Assembly (NCBI RefSeq): GCF_016919405.1
Contig: NZ_CP070353.1
Location: forward strand, 3,666,001-3,730,000
Source of the DNA: Ensifer sp. PDNC004
GTDB taxonomy: Bacteria; Pseudomonadota; Alphaproteobacteria; Rhizobiales; Rhizobiaceae
DNA length: 64,000 nt
Reading direction: 5' to 3'
The notes beneath the pieces were generated by a model that had not been told where the DNA came from, searched no databases, and saw nothing but the letters and a program-made list of their open reading frames with translations. Positions 26,644 to 36,562 of the stretch are shown piece after piece. Both the position numbers and the translations under genes were made by a program. The stretch's first letter is position 1, and every line of letters begins with the position of its first letter.

Positions 26644-27156
26644 TCAGCGCGCCTTTGCCGCGCCGCGCAGGGCGATCGCTGCAAGGATGAGGCTGGCGAT
26701 CACGTTCCATCCGGCAAAGGAGAGCCCAAGCACCCGCAAGGAGGCTTCGGTGCAGGACGGGCCATGCTTGGAATCGAGGTCGCCGAGCAGGTCGCCGACA
26801 TTGGACGAAATCCCTTGCGCGGTCGTGGCGCAGGTGGACGGGCCTTCCCAGAAGCCCCATTCCGCGCCCGAATGGTAGACGCCCATGCCGGCGCCGACCA
26901 ACATCAGGATGCCGACGATGAGAAGCAGCGTGCGTGTCGTCCACGCCGGCAGTCTGAACACGCTCGTGGCGATTGCCAGAACACCGACCGGGATGCCGTA
27001 GTAGTAGGGATCGCGCTGCAACAGGCAGAGCGCGCAGGGGATATAGCCGCCGACATGCTCGAAGCCGAGCGCCCCGCCCACGGTCGCCGCCATGCCGAGC
27101 GTTACGATAACTGCGATCAGCAGATGCTGGCGGGATTGGGTGGCGGCGTCGATCAT
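26644..27156 (-). CDS. dsbB: DsbB-like disulfide oxidoreductase
   Basis: 170 residues with four transmembrane helices. Reoxidises DsbA using quinone at the inner membrane. The first redox pair is CALC (IPCALCLLQRDPYYYG). The second is formed by the cysteines in GPSTCATTAQG and GPSCTEASL, in the second periplasmic loop. LQRDPYY holds the conserved arginine near the quinone. The gene is convergent with the HNH gene, and divergent from the downstream tRNA-Leu. The shape is the short alphaproteobacterial DsbB form. Confidence 0.88.
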   Translation of the reverse strand: MIDAATQSRQHLLIAVIVTLGMAATVGGALGFEHVGGYIPCALCLLQRDPYYYGIPVGVLAIATSVFRLPAWTTRTLLLIVGILMLVGAGMGVYHSGAEWGFWEGPSTCATTAQGISSNVGDLLGDLDSKHGPSCTEASLRVLGLSFAGWNVIASLILAAIALRGAAKAR

Positions 27157-27311
27157 CTATACCTCGCGGGCGGCAGCTCGAAACCGACGCATGCCGCAGT
27201 GCAAACTGGATGGCGCCTTCTTAGGCAGGATCGTACGCGCTGTAAATCGCAGCGGCCGCGACCTGCCCGCACGCTTTCGTGATTGCTGGTCGTGCATCCT
27301 CAAAATGATGG

Positions 27312-27339
27312 TTGACCACGGCGAAATCCTCAGTGTAAA
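27312..27339 (+). promoter_or_regulatory. Promoter of the tRNA-Leu gene
   Basis: TTGACC, 16 bases, then TGTAAA. Transcription would start near 27346, leaving a leader of about 23 bases before the tRNA at 27369. It is the best -35/-10 pair in the dsbB-tRNA gap, judged by eye. Confidence 0.5.
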
Positions 27340-27368
27340 CCCGAGCCGCTGATATCGCACTTCCCTGA

Positions 27369-27453
27369 GCCCCATTGGCGGAATTGGTAGACGCGCTCGA
27401 CTCAAAATCGAGTTCCGAAAGGAGTGCTGGTTCGACCCCGGCATGGGGCACCA
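27369..27453 (+). tRNA. tRNA-Leu (anticodon CAA)
   Basis: 85 bases including an encoded CCA end. The acceptor stem GCCCCAT pairs with ATGGGGC. The D arm carries GGCGGAATTGGTAGAC, typical of leucine tRNAs. The anticodon stem CTCGA/TCGAG encloses the loop CTCAAAA, giving anticodon CAA for UUG codons. A variable arm (TTCCGAAAGGAGT) and the T loop GGTTCGACCCC follow. It is a class II tRNA. Confidence 0.95.
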
Positions 27454-27571
27454 CCAAATACACTTTCTTCACATCCATCGTCCGACATGCCTGAACGCCG
27501 CCGCGGTCATTGAACTGTCGCTTGCGAAGGTGTTAGGTGCGCTGCAGCAAGAAAACTGTCATGGCAGCGTC

Positions 27572-29233
27572 ATGTTACCGAGAATAGAGACCTACGACGA
27601 CCTCTACCGCGCCTTCCGCTGGCAGATCCCGGAAAAGTTCAATATCGGCGTTGCCGTCAGCGACGCCTGGGCTGCGCGGGCGCCGGAGCGGGTCTGTCTC
27701 CAGCATTTTGATCCCGGCGGTGCCCATCGATCGCTCACCTATGGTGCATTCGCGCGGCAATCCTCGGCCTTCGCCAAGGGGCTTGCGGGGGAGGGTATCG
27801 TGCCCGGCGAGCGGGTCGCGATCCTGCTGCCGCAGGGGTTCGAAACGGCGATCGCCCACGCGGCGATCTATAAGCACGGTGCCATCGCTCTGCCGCTGGC
27901 GCTGCTCTTTGGCGTCGAGGCGCTCGAGTACCGGCTGCGCGATGCCGGCGTGGCGGCTGTCGTCACCAACAGCTTCGGTTATGAACGCATCGCGGCGATC
28001 CGTGAGCGGCTGCCTGATTTGCGGCTTGTGGTGCTGGCGGACGATCAGCCGCATGCGGGCACGATTGCCTTCTCGGACTTGGCGTCGGGTGATCCTTCGG
28101 GCTTTGTTGCGGCCGATACCGGTCCGGACGACCCGGCCTTGATGATCTACACGTCAGGCACGACAGGACCGCCCAAGGGAGCGCTGCACGGGCACCGGGT
28201 GCTGCTCGGCCATCTGCCCGGCTTCGAGTTTCATCACCATTTCCTGCCGCAGCCGGGCGACCGGATGTGGACGCCGGCCGACTGGGCCTGGGCGGGCGGA
28301 TTGCTCAACGCGCTGTTGCCGTCGTTGCTGCATGGCGTCCCGGTCGTGTCGTCGCCGGCCCAAAAATTCGATCCGCATACGGCGTTTCGCATCCTCGAAG
28401 AAATGGACGTGCGTAACGCCTTCATTCCGCCGACGGCGCTTCGGCTGATGAAGGCGGTCGAGAACCCGCGCGAGCGCTATCGGCTTAATCTGAGAACCAT
28501 CGGCTCGGCCGGTGAATCCCTTGGTCGCGAAACCTATGAGTGGGCAAAGGCCGCGCTCGGCCTCGAAGTCAGCGAGTTCTACGGCCAGACCGAGTGCAAC
28601 ATCGTCATATCGTCGGCTGCCGATCTCGGCGTCGTCAAGCCGGGATCGATGGGCAAGGCCGCACCCGGTCACCGGGTGGCGATCATCGACGGCGAGGGGC
28701 GCGAACTGCCGGCCGGCAGCGTCGGACAGGTGGCGGTCAAGCGGCCGGACCCGGTGATGTTCCTCGGCTATTGGGGGAATGAGGCGGCGACCGAGAAAAA
28801 ATTCATCGGCGACTGGATGACGACAGGCGATCAAGGCGTGATGGACGAGGAGGGCTATTTCACCTTCTTCGGGCGTGACGACGATGTCATCACCTCGTCG
28901 GGCTATCGCATCGGCCCGGGCGAGATCGAGGATTGCCTGGCCGGTCACCCGGACGTGCAGCTTGCCGCCGCGGTCGGCAAGCCCGATCCGGTGCGCACCG
29001 AGATTGTCAAGGCCTATGTCGTATTGCGACCGGGCGTCGTTGGCGATGCGCGTGTGGCAACCTCCATCCGCGAATGGGTGAAGACCCGTCTTTCAATGCA
29101 CGAATATCCGCGCGAGATCGCCTTCGTCGACAGCCTACCGCTGACGACCTCGGGCAAGGTTATCAGACGGTTCCTGCGCGAGCAGGCGGCGGGGGAAGCG
29201 CACGAGGCGATCGAGATTTCCGAAGCTTCGTAG
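27572..29233 (+). CDS. Acyl-CoA synthetase (AMP-forming), medium-chain type
   Basis: 553 residues from ATG 27572. The open frame continues upstream into the tRNA, so that part is not coding; the start lacks a strong Shine-Dalgarno. The ATP/AMP loop YTSGTTGPPKGAL is at about residues 193-205, the motif EFYGQTECN and GDWMTTGDQG follow, and the C-terminal lysine is K529 in LTTSGKVIRRF. The enzyme activates a carboxylic acid to acyl-CoA via acyl-AMP. The sequence pattern is closer to medium-chain or aromatic acid ligases than to acetyl-CoA synthetase. The substrate is not determined. Confidence 0.85.
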   Translation: MLPRIETYDDLYRAFRWQIPEKFNIGVAVSDAWAARAPERVCLQHFDPGGAHRSLTYGAFARQSSAFAKGLAGEGIVPGERVAILLPQGFETAIAHAAIYKHGAIALPLALLFGVEALEYRLRDAGVAAVVTNSFGYERIAAIRERLPDLRLVVLADDQPHAGTIAFSDLASGDPSGFVAADTGPDDPALMIYTSGTTGPPKGALHGHRVLLGHLPGFEFHHHFLPQPGDRMWTPADWAWAGGLLNALLPSLLHGVPVVSSPAQKFDPHTAFRILEEMDVRNAFIPPTALRLMKAVENPRERYRLNLRTIGSAGESLGRETYEWAKAALGLEVSEFYGQTECNIVISSAADLGVVKPGSMGKAAPGHRVAIIDGEGRELPAGSVGQVAVKRPDPVMFLGYWGNEAATEKKFIGDWMTTGDQGVMDEEGYFTFFGRDDDVITSSGYRIGPGEIEDCLAGHPDVQLAAAVGKPDPVRTEIVKAYVVLRPGVVGDARVATSIREWVKTRLSMHEYPREIAFVDSLPLTTSGKVIRRFLREQAAGEAHEAIEISEAS

Positions 29234-29418
29234 TCCCGCGGCCGTTGCGCGATCGATTCCGATAGGCTGGAGCGGGAAAACGGGCGGAAACAGCGCGCAG
29301 TTTCTCGTCCCGCTCTGAAGCCTGTTGCGTGAAAAAGGATTCACACCTCAGGCTTTAAGCTCTTGTTTTGATACATGTCGTTGCCGCAAAACCGCTGCGC
29401 ACTTTTGCGCGACGTGCA

Positions 29419-30693
29419 TTAACGTCCTGCAAGGGCCTTGATCTTGTCGCGCAGGATCCGCGCCATGTTGCGGGTGTTGCGATAGAGATGGAGCTGGGCT
29501 GCCACCTGGCGCACTTCGCGGTCGCGGGTCTGCTGCAGGCCGATCACCATGGTGCCCATGTCTTCGCGCTCCTGCCAGAAGCGGCTCATGATCGGGTGGT
29601 CCGGCACTGCACAGGAATCCGAGCGCGCGATGTTGGCGTCGTCGAGATGCCATTCCGTCAGTTCGGCGAGAAGCAGCTTGCCCGGCGAGAACTTGGCATA
29701 GCGCTCGTCATAGGCGGTCTTCCAGGTATAGGCCTCGCCCGACATCAGGAAGACGACCATCGAGGCGATCGCCTTGCCGTCGAGATCGAGCGTGTGGATG
29801 CGCACGCTGTCGCCGTCCGCCAGATTGGTGATCGCCTCGCGGGCAAAGGCGGCGCGGAAACGGTCGAGCACCATGGCGCTGCGCGCCTTGCCCTTCCAGC
29901 CGGAGGCCTCCAGCGCCAGGAATTCCTCCATGCGCAGGCGGACGTCGGCCGGCTGGCGGGCGACCGAGTAAACGAGTTCGCCCTGCTTCTCGAGATTGCT
30001 CCACTGCCGCCGCAATTCGCGGAAGTGCGCCGGGTTGATGGCCTGGCGCAGATAGGTCGGGCCGTCGAGCAGGCTTTCGAGCATCGGCCGGCTGAAGGTG
30101 TCGGTCACCGTCAAAGGGAGGTTGCGGCCGATCGCGACCGCGCGGGTGAGGCGGGCAACCTTGCCGTTGAGCCGCATGTCGGGCAGCACCAGGATCGAGG
30201 GCAGCCCGGTTGCCGGCGCGGCAAAAGCTTCGAACAAGTTGTCGATTGTCTCGGCCGCATCCTCGGCGTCGAGCAGCGGCACGCCGAGCGGACCGAATGG
30301 GTTCGACCAGGCGCGAATGATCGGTGCGCCGATCGAGAAGCCCGGCTTTTCTATCGAGAATGGCATCAGGAAGCGCAGGCGGCTGCGGCGCTCATCGTTG
30401 TCGCGCATGATCGCAAGCCGGATGACGCGCTCTTCGAGGCGCGGCATGGCCGGCGCAAGGAAGCGACCGGTGAAAAAGACATTCGGTTCCAGCGCCCGGT
30501 TCGACAGGAAGTCGAGCTCGCGCTGCAACTCGTAGCCGGCCCTTGCCGGATAGATGGCAAGATGGCGTCCGGGGCGACCGACCTCGATCAGCTGCTCTGC
30601 GGTCGGCCCGCTGTCGCCGGCCTGCGCCAGACCGCCGAGAACCCGTGCGGCCCGGCTGTTTGCATCGCTCGGAAGATTGGTATTGCCGATCAT
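29419..30693 (-). CDS. FemAB/GNAT-like acyltransferase linked to a polysaccharide flippase
   Basis: 424 residues, no signal peptide. The C-terminal half matches the FemAB-like acetyltransferase_6 pattern: LRRQWSNLEKQGELVYSV, FLALEASGWKGKARSAM, VRIHTLDLDGKAIASMVVFLMSGEAYTWKTAYDERYAKFSPGKLLLAELTEW. Related proteins (CelD-like) sit in cellulose, exopolysaccharide and capsule loci and are thought to acylate or aminoacylate glycans or precursors. The start ATG overlaps the stop of the upstream flippase gene by 4 bases, so the two are translationally coupled. This points to modification of a polymer exported by that flippase. The substrate is unknown. Confidence 0.75.
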   Translation of the reverse strand: MIGNTNLPSDANSRAARVLGGLAQAGDSGPTAEQLIEVGRPGRHLAIYPARAGYELQRELDFLSNRALEPNVFFTGRFLAPAMPRLEERVIRLAIMRDNDERRSRLRFLMPFSIEKPGFSIGAPIIRAWSNPFGPLGVPLLDAEDAAETIDNLFEAFAAPATGLPSILVLPDMRLNGKVARLTRAVAIGRNLPLTVTDTFSRPMLESLLDGPTYLRQAINPAHFRELRRQWSNLEKQGELVYSVARQPADVRLRMEEFLALEASGWKGKARSAMVLDRFRAAFAREAITNLADGDSVRIHTLDLDGKAIASMVVFLMSGEAYTWKTAYDERYAKFSPGKLLLAELTEWHLDDANIARSDSCAVPDHPIMSRFWQEREDMGTMVIGLQQTRDREVRQVAAQLHLYRNTRNMARILRDKIKALAGR

Positions 30694-32108
30694 GGAAGGA
30701 CAGCCCCGTTGTTATCATTGCCGGCCCGTGCTCTTGCGAAGGCGAAGAGCGCGAAGCCGAAGGTACGCCGGACGGCGATGTGCAGCAGCATCGCCTCTAC
30801 GAACATAGCACCGGCGGTTGCAACAGCAGCACCGTTCAGTCCGAAAAGAGGGATGAGGCTGAGGTTGAGTGCGATGTTGACCACCAGCGCGCCGGCGTAG
30901 AGGACCACGCATAGCGTCTGCTGGCCTGCCATCGTCAGCAGCGTTTCGGCCGGGCCGACGAAAGCCTTGGCGAGGATGCCTGCAAAAAGCACCATCATCA
31001 GCGGCAGCCCGGTGACGAAGGCCGGCCCGAAAAGCGATAGCAGGAACGGTCCGGCCAGAAGCACCAGCGCGCCGACCAGAAGAGACGGCCAGAAGGCCCA
31101 GCGGGCGCTTTCGATCGCGATGCCGGAGATCTGGCCGGGATCGCGCGCCATCGCGTTGGAGACGCGCGGGCCTGCAGCGGCCTTGACCGCGAACATCACG
31201 AAATGCACCAGCGCCATCGTCTTGGCGGCGGCGAAGTAGATCGCGACGTCGTCCGGCTCAAGGTAGAGGCCGACGATCACCACATCGGAATTGGTCAAGA
31301 GGAAGCCGAAGCCATCGACCAGGAAGACCGGGATCGAGACCTTTAGCCAGCGGCGAAGCTCGATGCGTCGCGGTCCAGGAACATAGCGCGAGCGAAGGCG
31401 ATAGGTGAGCGCGAGAAACTGCGAGACGCTGGTGACATAGGCCGCGGCCATGGCTGCCATCATGGCCGTTTGCGCCGTATGCGGCGCCCCGGCGGTGACG
31501 GCGAGCACCATGAAAACGAGCACCAGCAGCGGCCGGATGATGAAGGTGGGGCTCATGGCGGCAATCGGCCAGCCATGGGCACGCGCCGTTCCGTCCATGA
31601 CGTCGCCGAGCGAAATCATCGGCAGGGTAAAGAGCCCGAGATAGAGGGGCACGAGGTAGTAGGCCTCGATGTGCCCGGAAAAGAACCAGAGACCGGCAAG
31701 GCCGAGGACCGCGACCGTGGTGGCGGAGGAAAGTGCGAAGATGCGCACCGTCGTCGTCACGCCGCGGATCTCGTCCATGGCGGCCGATGCCTGGTATTCC
31801 GGCAGGAAGCGGATGACCACCGAGTGGAAGCCGACGCAGGAGAGGCTGCCGAACAGGATGACCAGCACCCAGACGAAGACGAAGATGCCGTATTCGAACT
31901 CGCCCATCAGCCGCGCAAGGATGATCTGCGACAGGAAGGCGATGGCGGCGCTGACGATACGAACCGCGAAGGCGACGAGCGCCATGCGGCGCGCGGCGTT
32001 CTTCGCGTCCGAACCGGTGAGGATGGGGAGAAGCCCGGCGAATATTGCGGACAGGCGGTGTCTCAGTGCCGACGGCAGCATTCGTCCGGCCGTTTGACAT
32101 ACCGCCAT
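30690..32108 (-). CDS. Wzx-type polysaccharide flippase (MOP superfamily)
   Basis: 472 residues from ATG 32108; a GTG at 32114 is the alternative. About twelve transmembrane helices with the paired layout of the polysaccharide-specific MOP transporters: opening ARRMALVAFAVRIVSAAIAFLSQIILARLMGEFEYGIFVFVW, central VSIPVFLVDGFGFLLTNSDVVIVGLYLEPDDVAIY, and C-terminal NIALNLSLIPLFGLNGAAVATAGAMFVEAMLL. Such proteins flip lipid-linked sugar units across the inner membrane. No polymerase or glycosyltransferase genes lie beside it in this window, so its partner pathway must be elsewhere. Confidence 0.85.
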   Translation of the reverse strand: MAVCQTAGRMLPSALRHRLSAIFAGLLPILTGSDAKNAARRMALVAFAVRIVSAAIAFLSQIILARLMGEFEYGIFVFVWVLVILFGSLSCVGFHSVVIRFLPEYQASAAMDEIRGVTTTVRIFALSSATTVAVLGLAGLWFFSGHIEAYYLVPLYLGLFTLPMISLGDVMDGTARAHGWPIAAMSPTFIIRPLLVLVFMVLAVTAGAPHTAQTAMMAAMAAAYVTSVSQFLALTYRLRSRYVPGPRRIELRRWLKVSIPVFLVDGFGFLLTNSDVVIVGLYLEPDDVAIYFAAAKTMALVHFVMFAVKAAAGPRVSNAMARDPGQISGIAIESARWAFWPSLLVGALVLLAGPFLLSLFGPAFVTGLPLMMVLFAGILAKAFVGPAETLLTMAGQQTLCVVLYAGALVVNIALNLSLIPLFGLNGAAVATAGAMFVEAMLLHIAVRRTFGFALFAFARARAGNDNNGAVLP

Positions 32109-32208
32109 GAACACGAGAACACCCTGAGATTACGCAATACAGGGTTTCAGTACTGCCAGAACAGCGTTAACAAAGGGTGCAGCGCGGTTGTAAGGAATGG
32201 GGGCAACC

Positions 32209-32442
32209 ATGCCGATTGAGGACAGCGAGCGGCAGCGGATGATGCAGGCGAAATCGATCGGCCCGCGCATGGTCGGCTATCTCCAGGAGATCGGCATCGA
32301 GCGGCTGGACGACCTCAAAACGGCGGATGCGCAAGACCTCGCACTCCGCATCAACGCCACGCTGGGCCGCCGCCACATCAACCGCACCGGCATTCGCGCA
32401 CTCGAAAGCCTGATTGCCCATGCCAGGTCGTCCGATCGCTAG
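32209..32442 (+). CDS. Small helix-hairpin-helix protein (Cdd1/TfoX C-terminal-like)
   Basis: 77 residues from ATG 32209, preferred because GGGGG lies 5 bases upstream; ATG 32197 has no room for a ribosome-binding site. The segment SIGPRMVGYLQEIGIERLDDLKTADAQDLALRIN is a helix-hairpin-helix pattern close to Cdd1 and TfoX C-terminal domains. C-terminal residues HINRTGIRALESLIAHAR form a further helix. A DNA-related role is plausible but not shown. It is divergent from the flippase gene and ends at a terminator shared with secA. Confidence 0.65.
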   Translation: MPIEDSERQRMMQAKSIGPRMVGYLQEIGIERLDDLKTADAQDLALRINATLGRRHINRTGIRALESLIAHARSSDR

Positions 32443-32463
32443 CAAGCAGGCCCCGCGAAACGA

Positions 32464-32487
32464 AAATGCCGCCCGGAGGCGGCATTT
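32464..32487. terminator. Bidirectional terminator between the HhH gene and secA
   Basis: A perfect 10-bp inverted repeat AAATGCCGCC/GGCGGCATTT with a 4-base loop, 22 bases after the HhH stop and 45 bases from the convergent secA stop. Both arms have short A/T ends. Confidence 0.7.
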
Positions 32488-32531
32488 CTGAAGGGCAGGG
32501 GTGCAGACAGCACCCGCTTTCCATATTCGGC

Positions 32532-35240
32532 TTATGCCTCGTAGATGCCGTGGCAGTGCTTGTACTTCTTGCCCGAACCGCAGGGGCACAGCTCGTTGCG
32601 CGAGACCTTGCCCCAGGACAGTGGGTTGGCCGCGTCGCGCTGTACCGGCGGAGCTGCCAGAAGCGTTTCGCCGCCGAAATCGTCTTCGCCGGTCAGCGGG
32701 TCGATGTGGTGGCCGTGCATGGCCGGCGGGACCGGCTGCGGCGCTTCTGCCGCTTCGCGCACCAGCTCGACGCGCATGAGTTGTGCCGTCACGGCCTGGC
32801 GCAGGTTGCCGAGCAGGGCCTGGAACAGCTCGAAGGCTTCGGACTTGTATTCCTGCAGCGGGTCGCGCTGGGCATAACCGCGGAAGCCGATGACCGAGCG
32901 CAGGTGGTCGAGGTTGACGATGTGCTCGCGCCACAGATGGTCGAGCGTCTGCAGCACGACCGAGCGTTCGACATACTGCATGATCTCGGGACCGAAGCGT
33001 TCGGCACGATCGGCGGCTTCCTTTTCGGCAGCGGCCATGACGCGCTCGAGAATGTCGGCCTCGTCAATGCCTTCCTCGGCAGCCCATTCGGTGATCGGCA
33101 GGTCGAGGTTGAGGTATTGCTGCACGTCGGCCTTGAGGCCCGCGACGTCCCACTGCTCGGCATAGGCCTTCTCGGGAATGCGCTTGCTGACCATGTCTTC
33201 GACGACTTCGGTGCGCATGTCGGTCACGGTTTCGGTGACGCTTTCGGCATCCATCAGCTCGATGCGCTGCTCGAAGATCACCTTGCGCTGATCGTTGAGA
33301 ACGTCGTCGTACTTCAGAAGGTTCTTGCGGATGTCGAAGTTGCGGGCTTCGACCTTCTTCTGGGCGCGTTCGAGCGCCTTGTTGATCCACGGATGGATGA
33401 TCGACTCGCCTTCCTTGAGGCCCAGCTTCTGCAGCATGCCGTCCATGCGGTCGGAGCCGAAGATGCGCATCAGGTCGTCCTGGAGCGACAGGTAGAACTT
33501 GGAGCGACCCGGGTCGCCCTGACGGCCGGAACGGCCGCGCAGCTGGTTGTCGATGCGGCGGCTTTCGTGGCGCTCGGTTGCGAGAACGTAAAGCCCGCCG
33601 GCGGCCAGCGCCTTTTCCTTCAGCTGCTGCACTTCGGCGCGGATCGCCTGTTCGCGCTGTTCGCGCTCGGGGCCGGGCTCGACGTCCGAGAGCTCCTGCT
33701 GAATGCGCATGTCGACGTTGCCGCCGAGCTGGATGTCGGTACCGCGACCGGCCATGTTGGTGGCGATCGTGACGGCGCCCGGCACGCCGGCCTGGGCGAC
33801 GATGAAGGCTTCCTGCTCGTGGTAGCGCGCGTTCAGAACCTGGAAGTTGGCAAAGCCCGACTTCTTCAGGAGGTCGGCGAGCTGTTCCGACTTTTCGATC
33901 GACGTCGTGCCGACCAGCATCGGCTGGCCGCGCTCGTGCGCCGACTTGATCTCCTCGATGATGGCGTTCAGCTTCTCGCCTTGGGTCCGGTAGACCTCGT
34001 CGTCCTCGTCGATACGCTTGATCGGCAGGTTGGTCGGAACTTCAACGACTTCCAGACCGTAGATGTTGCCGAATTCTTCCGCTTCGGTGGACGCCGTACC
34101 GGTCATGCCGCCGAGCTTGGAATACATGCGGAAGTAGTTCTGAAAGGTGATCGATGCGAGCGTCTGGTTCTCGGGCTGGATCTGCACCTTTTCCTTGGCT
34201 TCGAGCGCCTGGTGCTGGCCTTCCGAATAACGGCGGCCCGGCATCATGCGGCCGGTGAATTCGTCGATGATGACGATCTCGCCGTTGCGAACGATGTAGT
34301 CCTTGTCGCGCTGGAACAGCTTGTGGGCCTTGAGCGCATTGTTGACGTGGTGGACGATCGCGACGTTTTCGATGTCGTAGAGCGATTCACCCTTGAGCAG
34401 GCCCGCTTCGCGCAACAGGTTTTCGAGCTTCTCGGTGCCTTCTTCGGAGAAGTTGGCCGAGCGCTGCTTTTCGTCGATTTCGTAATCTTCGGGCGAAAGC
34501 AGCGGAATGAACTCGTTGATCGTGTTGTAGAGATCCGAACGGTCGTCGAGCGGGCCGGAGATGATCAGCGGCGTGCGCGCTTCGTCGACGAGGATCGAGT
34601 CCACTTCGTCGACGATGGCGAAGAAGTGACCGCGCTGGACCATCTGTCCGCGCTCGTACTTCATGTTGTCGCGCAGATAGTCGAAGCCGAGCTCGTTGTT
34701 CGTGGCGTAGGTGATGTCGCAGGCATAGGCGGCTTTGCGCTGCTCGTCGGTCAGGCCGTGGACGATCACGCCCGTGGTCATGCCGAGGAAGCTATAGATG
34801 CGGTCCATGGTGCCGGCGTCGCGCTGGGCGAGGTAGTCGTTGACGGTAACGACGTGCACGCCCTTGCCCGCAAGCGCGTTCAGGTAGACCGGAAGCGTCG
34901 CGACGAGCGTCTTGCCTTCACCGGTCTTCATTTCGGCGATGGCGCGCTCATGCAGGATCATGCCGCCGATGAGCTGGACGTCGAACGGGCGCAGGCCCAG
35001 CACGCGGCGGGCCGCCTCGCGGGCGACTGCAAAGGCCGGAACCAGCAGGTCGTCGAGCGTCTTTCCTTCTTCCAGCTGCTTGCGGAATTCCACCGTCTTG
35101 CCGGCGAGCGCCTCGTCCGACAGGGCCTTCATGTCGGCTTCGAGAGCGTTGATGGCATCCACCCGGGCTTTGTAGCCGCGCACGCGGCGATCGTTGGAGG
35201 AGCCAAACAACTTGCGGGCTAGGCCGCCGAGACTGACCAT
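32532..35240 (-). CDS. secA: Preprotein translocase ATPase SecA
   Basis: 902 residues, full length. Drives secretory proteins through SecYEG at the inner membrane. Walker A is MKTGEGKT at residues 104-111, the DEAD-type box is [21 protein letters not shown], and the second nucleotide-binding fold includes [14 protein letters not shown]. The long preprotein cross-linking and scaffold regions follow. The C-terminus has the SecB- and zinc-binding motif [14 protein letters not shown]. It is divergent from the parvulin gene at 35484, which fits secretion-linked functions on both sides. Confidence 0.97.
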   Translation of the reverse strand: MVSLGGLARKLFGSSNDRRVRGYKARVDAINALEADMKALSDEALAGKTVEFRKQLEEGKTLDDLLVPAFAVAREAARRVLGLRPFDVQLIGGMILHERAIAEMKTGEGKTLVATLPVYLNALAGKGVHVVTVNDYLAQRDAGTMDRIYSFLGMTTGVIVHGLTDEQRKAAYACDITYATNNELGFDYLRDNMKYERGQMVQRGHFFAIVDEVDSILVDEARTPLIISGPLDDRSDLYNTINEFIPLLSPEDYEIDEKQRSANFSEEGTEKLENLLREAGLLKGESLYDIENVAIVHHVNNALKAHKLFQRDKDYIVRNGEIVIIDEFTGRMMPGRRYSEGQHQALEAKEKVQIQPENQTLASITFQNYFRMYSKLGGMTGTASTEAEEFGNIYGLEVVEVPTNLPIKRIDEDDEVYRTQGEKLNAIIEEIKSAHERGQPMLVGTTSIEKSEQLADLLKKSGFANFQVLNARYHEQEAFIVAQAGVPGAVTIATNMAGRGTDIQLGGNVDMRIQQELSDVEPGPEREQREQAIRAEVQQLKEKALAAGGLYVLATERHESRRIDNQLRGRSGRQGDPGRSKFYLSLQDDLMRIFGSDRMDGMLQKLGLKEGESIIHPWINKALERAQKKVEARNFDIRKNLLKYDDVLNDQRKVIFEQRIELMDAESVTETVTDMRTEVVEDMVSKRIPEKAYAEQWDVAGLKADVQQYLNLDLPITEWAAEEGIDEADILERVMAAAEKEAADRAERFGPEIMQYVERSVVLQTLDHLWREHIVNLDHLRSVIGFRGYAQRDPLQEYKSEAFELFQALLGNLRQAVTAQLMRVELVREAAEAPQPVPPAMHGHHIDPLTGEDDFGGETLLAAPPVQRDAANPLSWGKVSRNELCPCGSGKKYKHCHGIYEA

Positions 35241-35483
35241 ATGAATGGTCCTTTCTTTTTTGTTGCCTTGGGTCTCATGGCCGCGCCGCGAAAACCGCGC
35301 AATGCCGTGAAACGCCCGGAAACTGTTCTGGACGCGAGGTTGCGTGACAGATAAGAGGGGGGTCGAATTATGTCAACGCAATTGCACTACTGGACGGCTA
35401 CAGAACCGCCACATTCTGGTGTTGTGCAGCCGCTACAAGCTGCAGGCAATTGCGCCGAAGGCCAATGTGAAAGGTTAGTGAGC

Positions 35484-36350
35484 ATGACCAAGTTGAAAAC
35501 CCTGGCCGCCGCGGCACTGGTTGCGGCGATGGCCGTACATGGTGGCGCGCGGGCGGAAGACGCCGATCCGGTGGTCGCCAAGGTTGGCGGCGAGGACGTG
35601 CGCCAGTCCGAACTCAATCTTGCTCTGGGCGGTCTCGACCCGCAGCTGCAGCAGATGCCGGAAGAACAGAAGCGCGCCGCAGCACTGTCGGCGATCATCG
35701 ACGTCAAGCTTCTGTCCGCCACGGCCGAGAAGGAAGGCCTGCAGGACGACGCCACCTTCAAGCAGCGCGTCGCGTACCTCACCGAGCGCGAACTGCACAA
35801 CGCCTACTTCAAGAAGCACGTCGTCGACGCCATCACCAAGGACGAGGTGAAGGCCCGCTACGACAAGGAAGTCGCGGCCATTCCGGCTCAGGAAGAAGTG
35901 AAGGCCCGCCATATCCTGGTCAAGACGGAAGAAGAAGCCAAGGAAATCATCAAGGAACTCGACGCCGGCAAGAGCTTCGTCGAGCTTGCCAAGGCGAAGT
36001 CCACCGATCCGAACAAGAACGACGGCGGCGACCTCGGCTACTTCACCAAGGGCCGCATGGTGCCGGAATTCGAAACGGCTGCCTTCGCTCTCGAGAAGGG
36101 CACCTACACCAAGACCCCGGTCAAGACCCAGTTCGGCTTCCACGTTATCCTGGTCGAAGACAAGCGTCCGCAGGCGCCGCCGCCGCTCGAGCAGGTCGAA
36201 CAGCAGGTTCGCCAGCTTGTCATGCGTGACAAGTATGTCGAGCTGCTTGCCGCTGCCAAGAAGGATGCAGGCGTCGAAATTTCCGACCCGGCGCTGAAGC
36301 AGGCCTATGACGAGGCCAACAAGGCGCAGGAAGCGCAAGAAGCCAAGTAA
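35484..36350 (+). CDS. Periplasmic parvulin-type peptidyl-prolyl isomerase
   Basis: 288 residues from ATG 35484; the upstream frame to 35370 is not supported. A signal peptide (MTKLKTLAAAALVAAMAVHGGARA, cleavage about residue 24) exports it. A SurA-like N-terminal helical region is followed by the rotamase domain from VKARHILVKTEEEAKEIIKEL through GGDLGYFTKGRMVPEFE to TQFGFHVILVEDKR. The C-terminus is helical and charged. It acts as a foldase or chaperone in the periplasm. It is divergent from secA, with 243 bases between the starts that hold both promoters but no gene I can see. Confidence 0.9.
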   Translation: MTKLKTLAAAALVAAMAVHGGARAEDADPVVAKVGGEDVRQSELNLALGGLDPQLQQMPEEQKRAAALSAIIDVKLLSATAEKEGLQDDATFKQRVAYLTERELHNAYFKKHVVDAITKDEVKARYDKEVAAIPAQEEVKARHILVKTEEEAKEIIKELDAGKSFVELAKAKSTDPNKNDGGDLGYFTKGRMVPEFETAAFALEKGTYTKTPVKTQFGFHVILVEDKRPQAPPPLEQVEQQVRQLVMRDKYVELLAAAKKDAGVEISDPALKQAYDEANKAQEAQEAK

Positions 36351-36562
36351 TTCGATCGGCGGGCCCTGCCAGCGGCGGGGCCTGTCGTCACCGCTTTTTG
36401 TCGATGCCCGGCGGTGAAAACCGTTCGGGCATTTGTCGCAAGATGGATCTGGAGCCGTTTCGGTTGTAGACCGCTCCGGATCTTTGTTCTTAGGCACTCC
36501 TGAAGGCCGCGCTGGTTCTTCCTGGAGATGCTTTGGTTTCAACACGTCACAGCAGGTTTCCC

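Noticed and set aside
27443..27571. N-terminal extension of the acyl-CoA synthetase
   Set aside because: It begins within the tRNA-Leu 3' end, so it cannot be the natural start.
29368..30900. 510-codon plus-strand frame antisense to the FemAB-like gene
   Set aside because: The minus-strand gene has clear family blocks and a coupled start; this frame spans its stop and the next gene without a plausible ribosome-binding site.
32466..35222. 918-codon open frame antisense to secA
   Set aside because: Shadow of a well-conserved gene. The protein is a low-complexity His/Arg/Val mix with no family.
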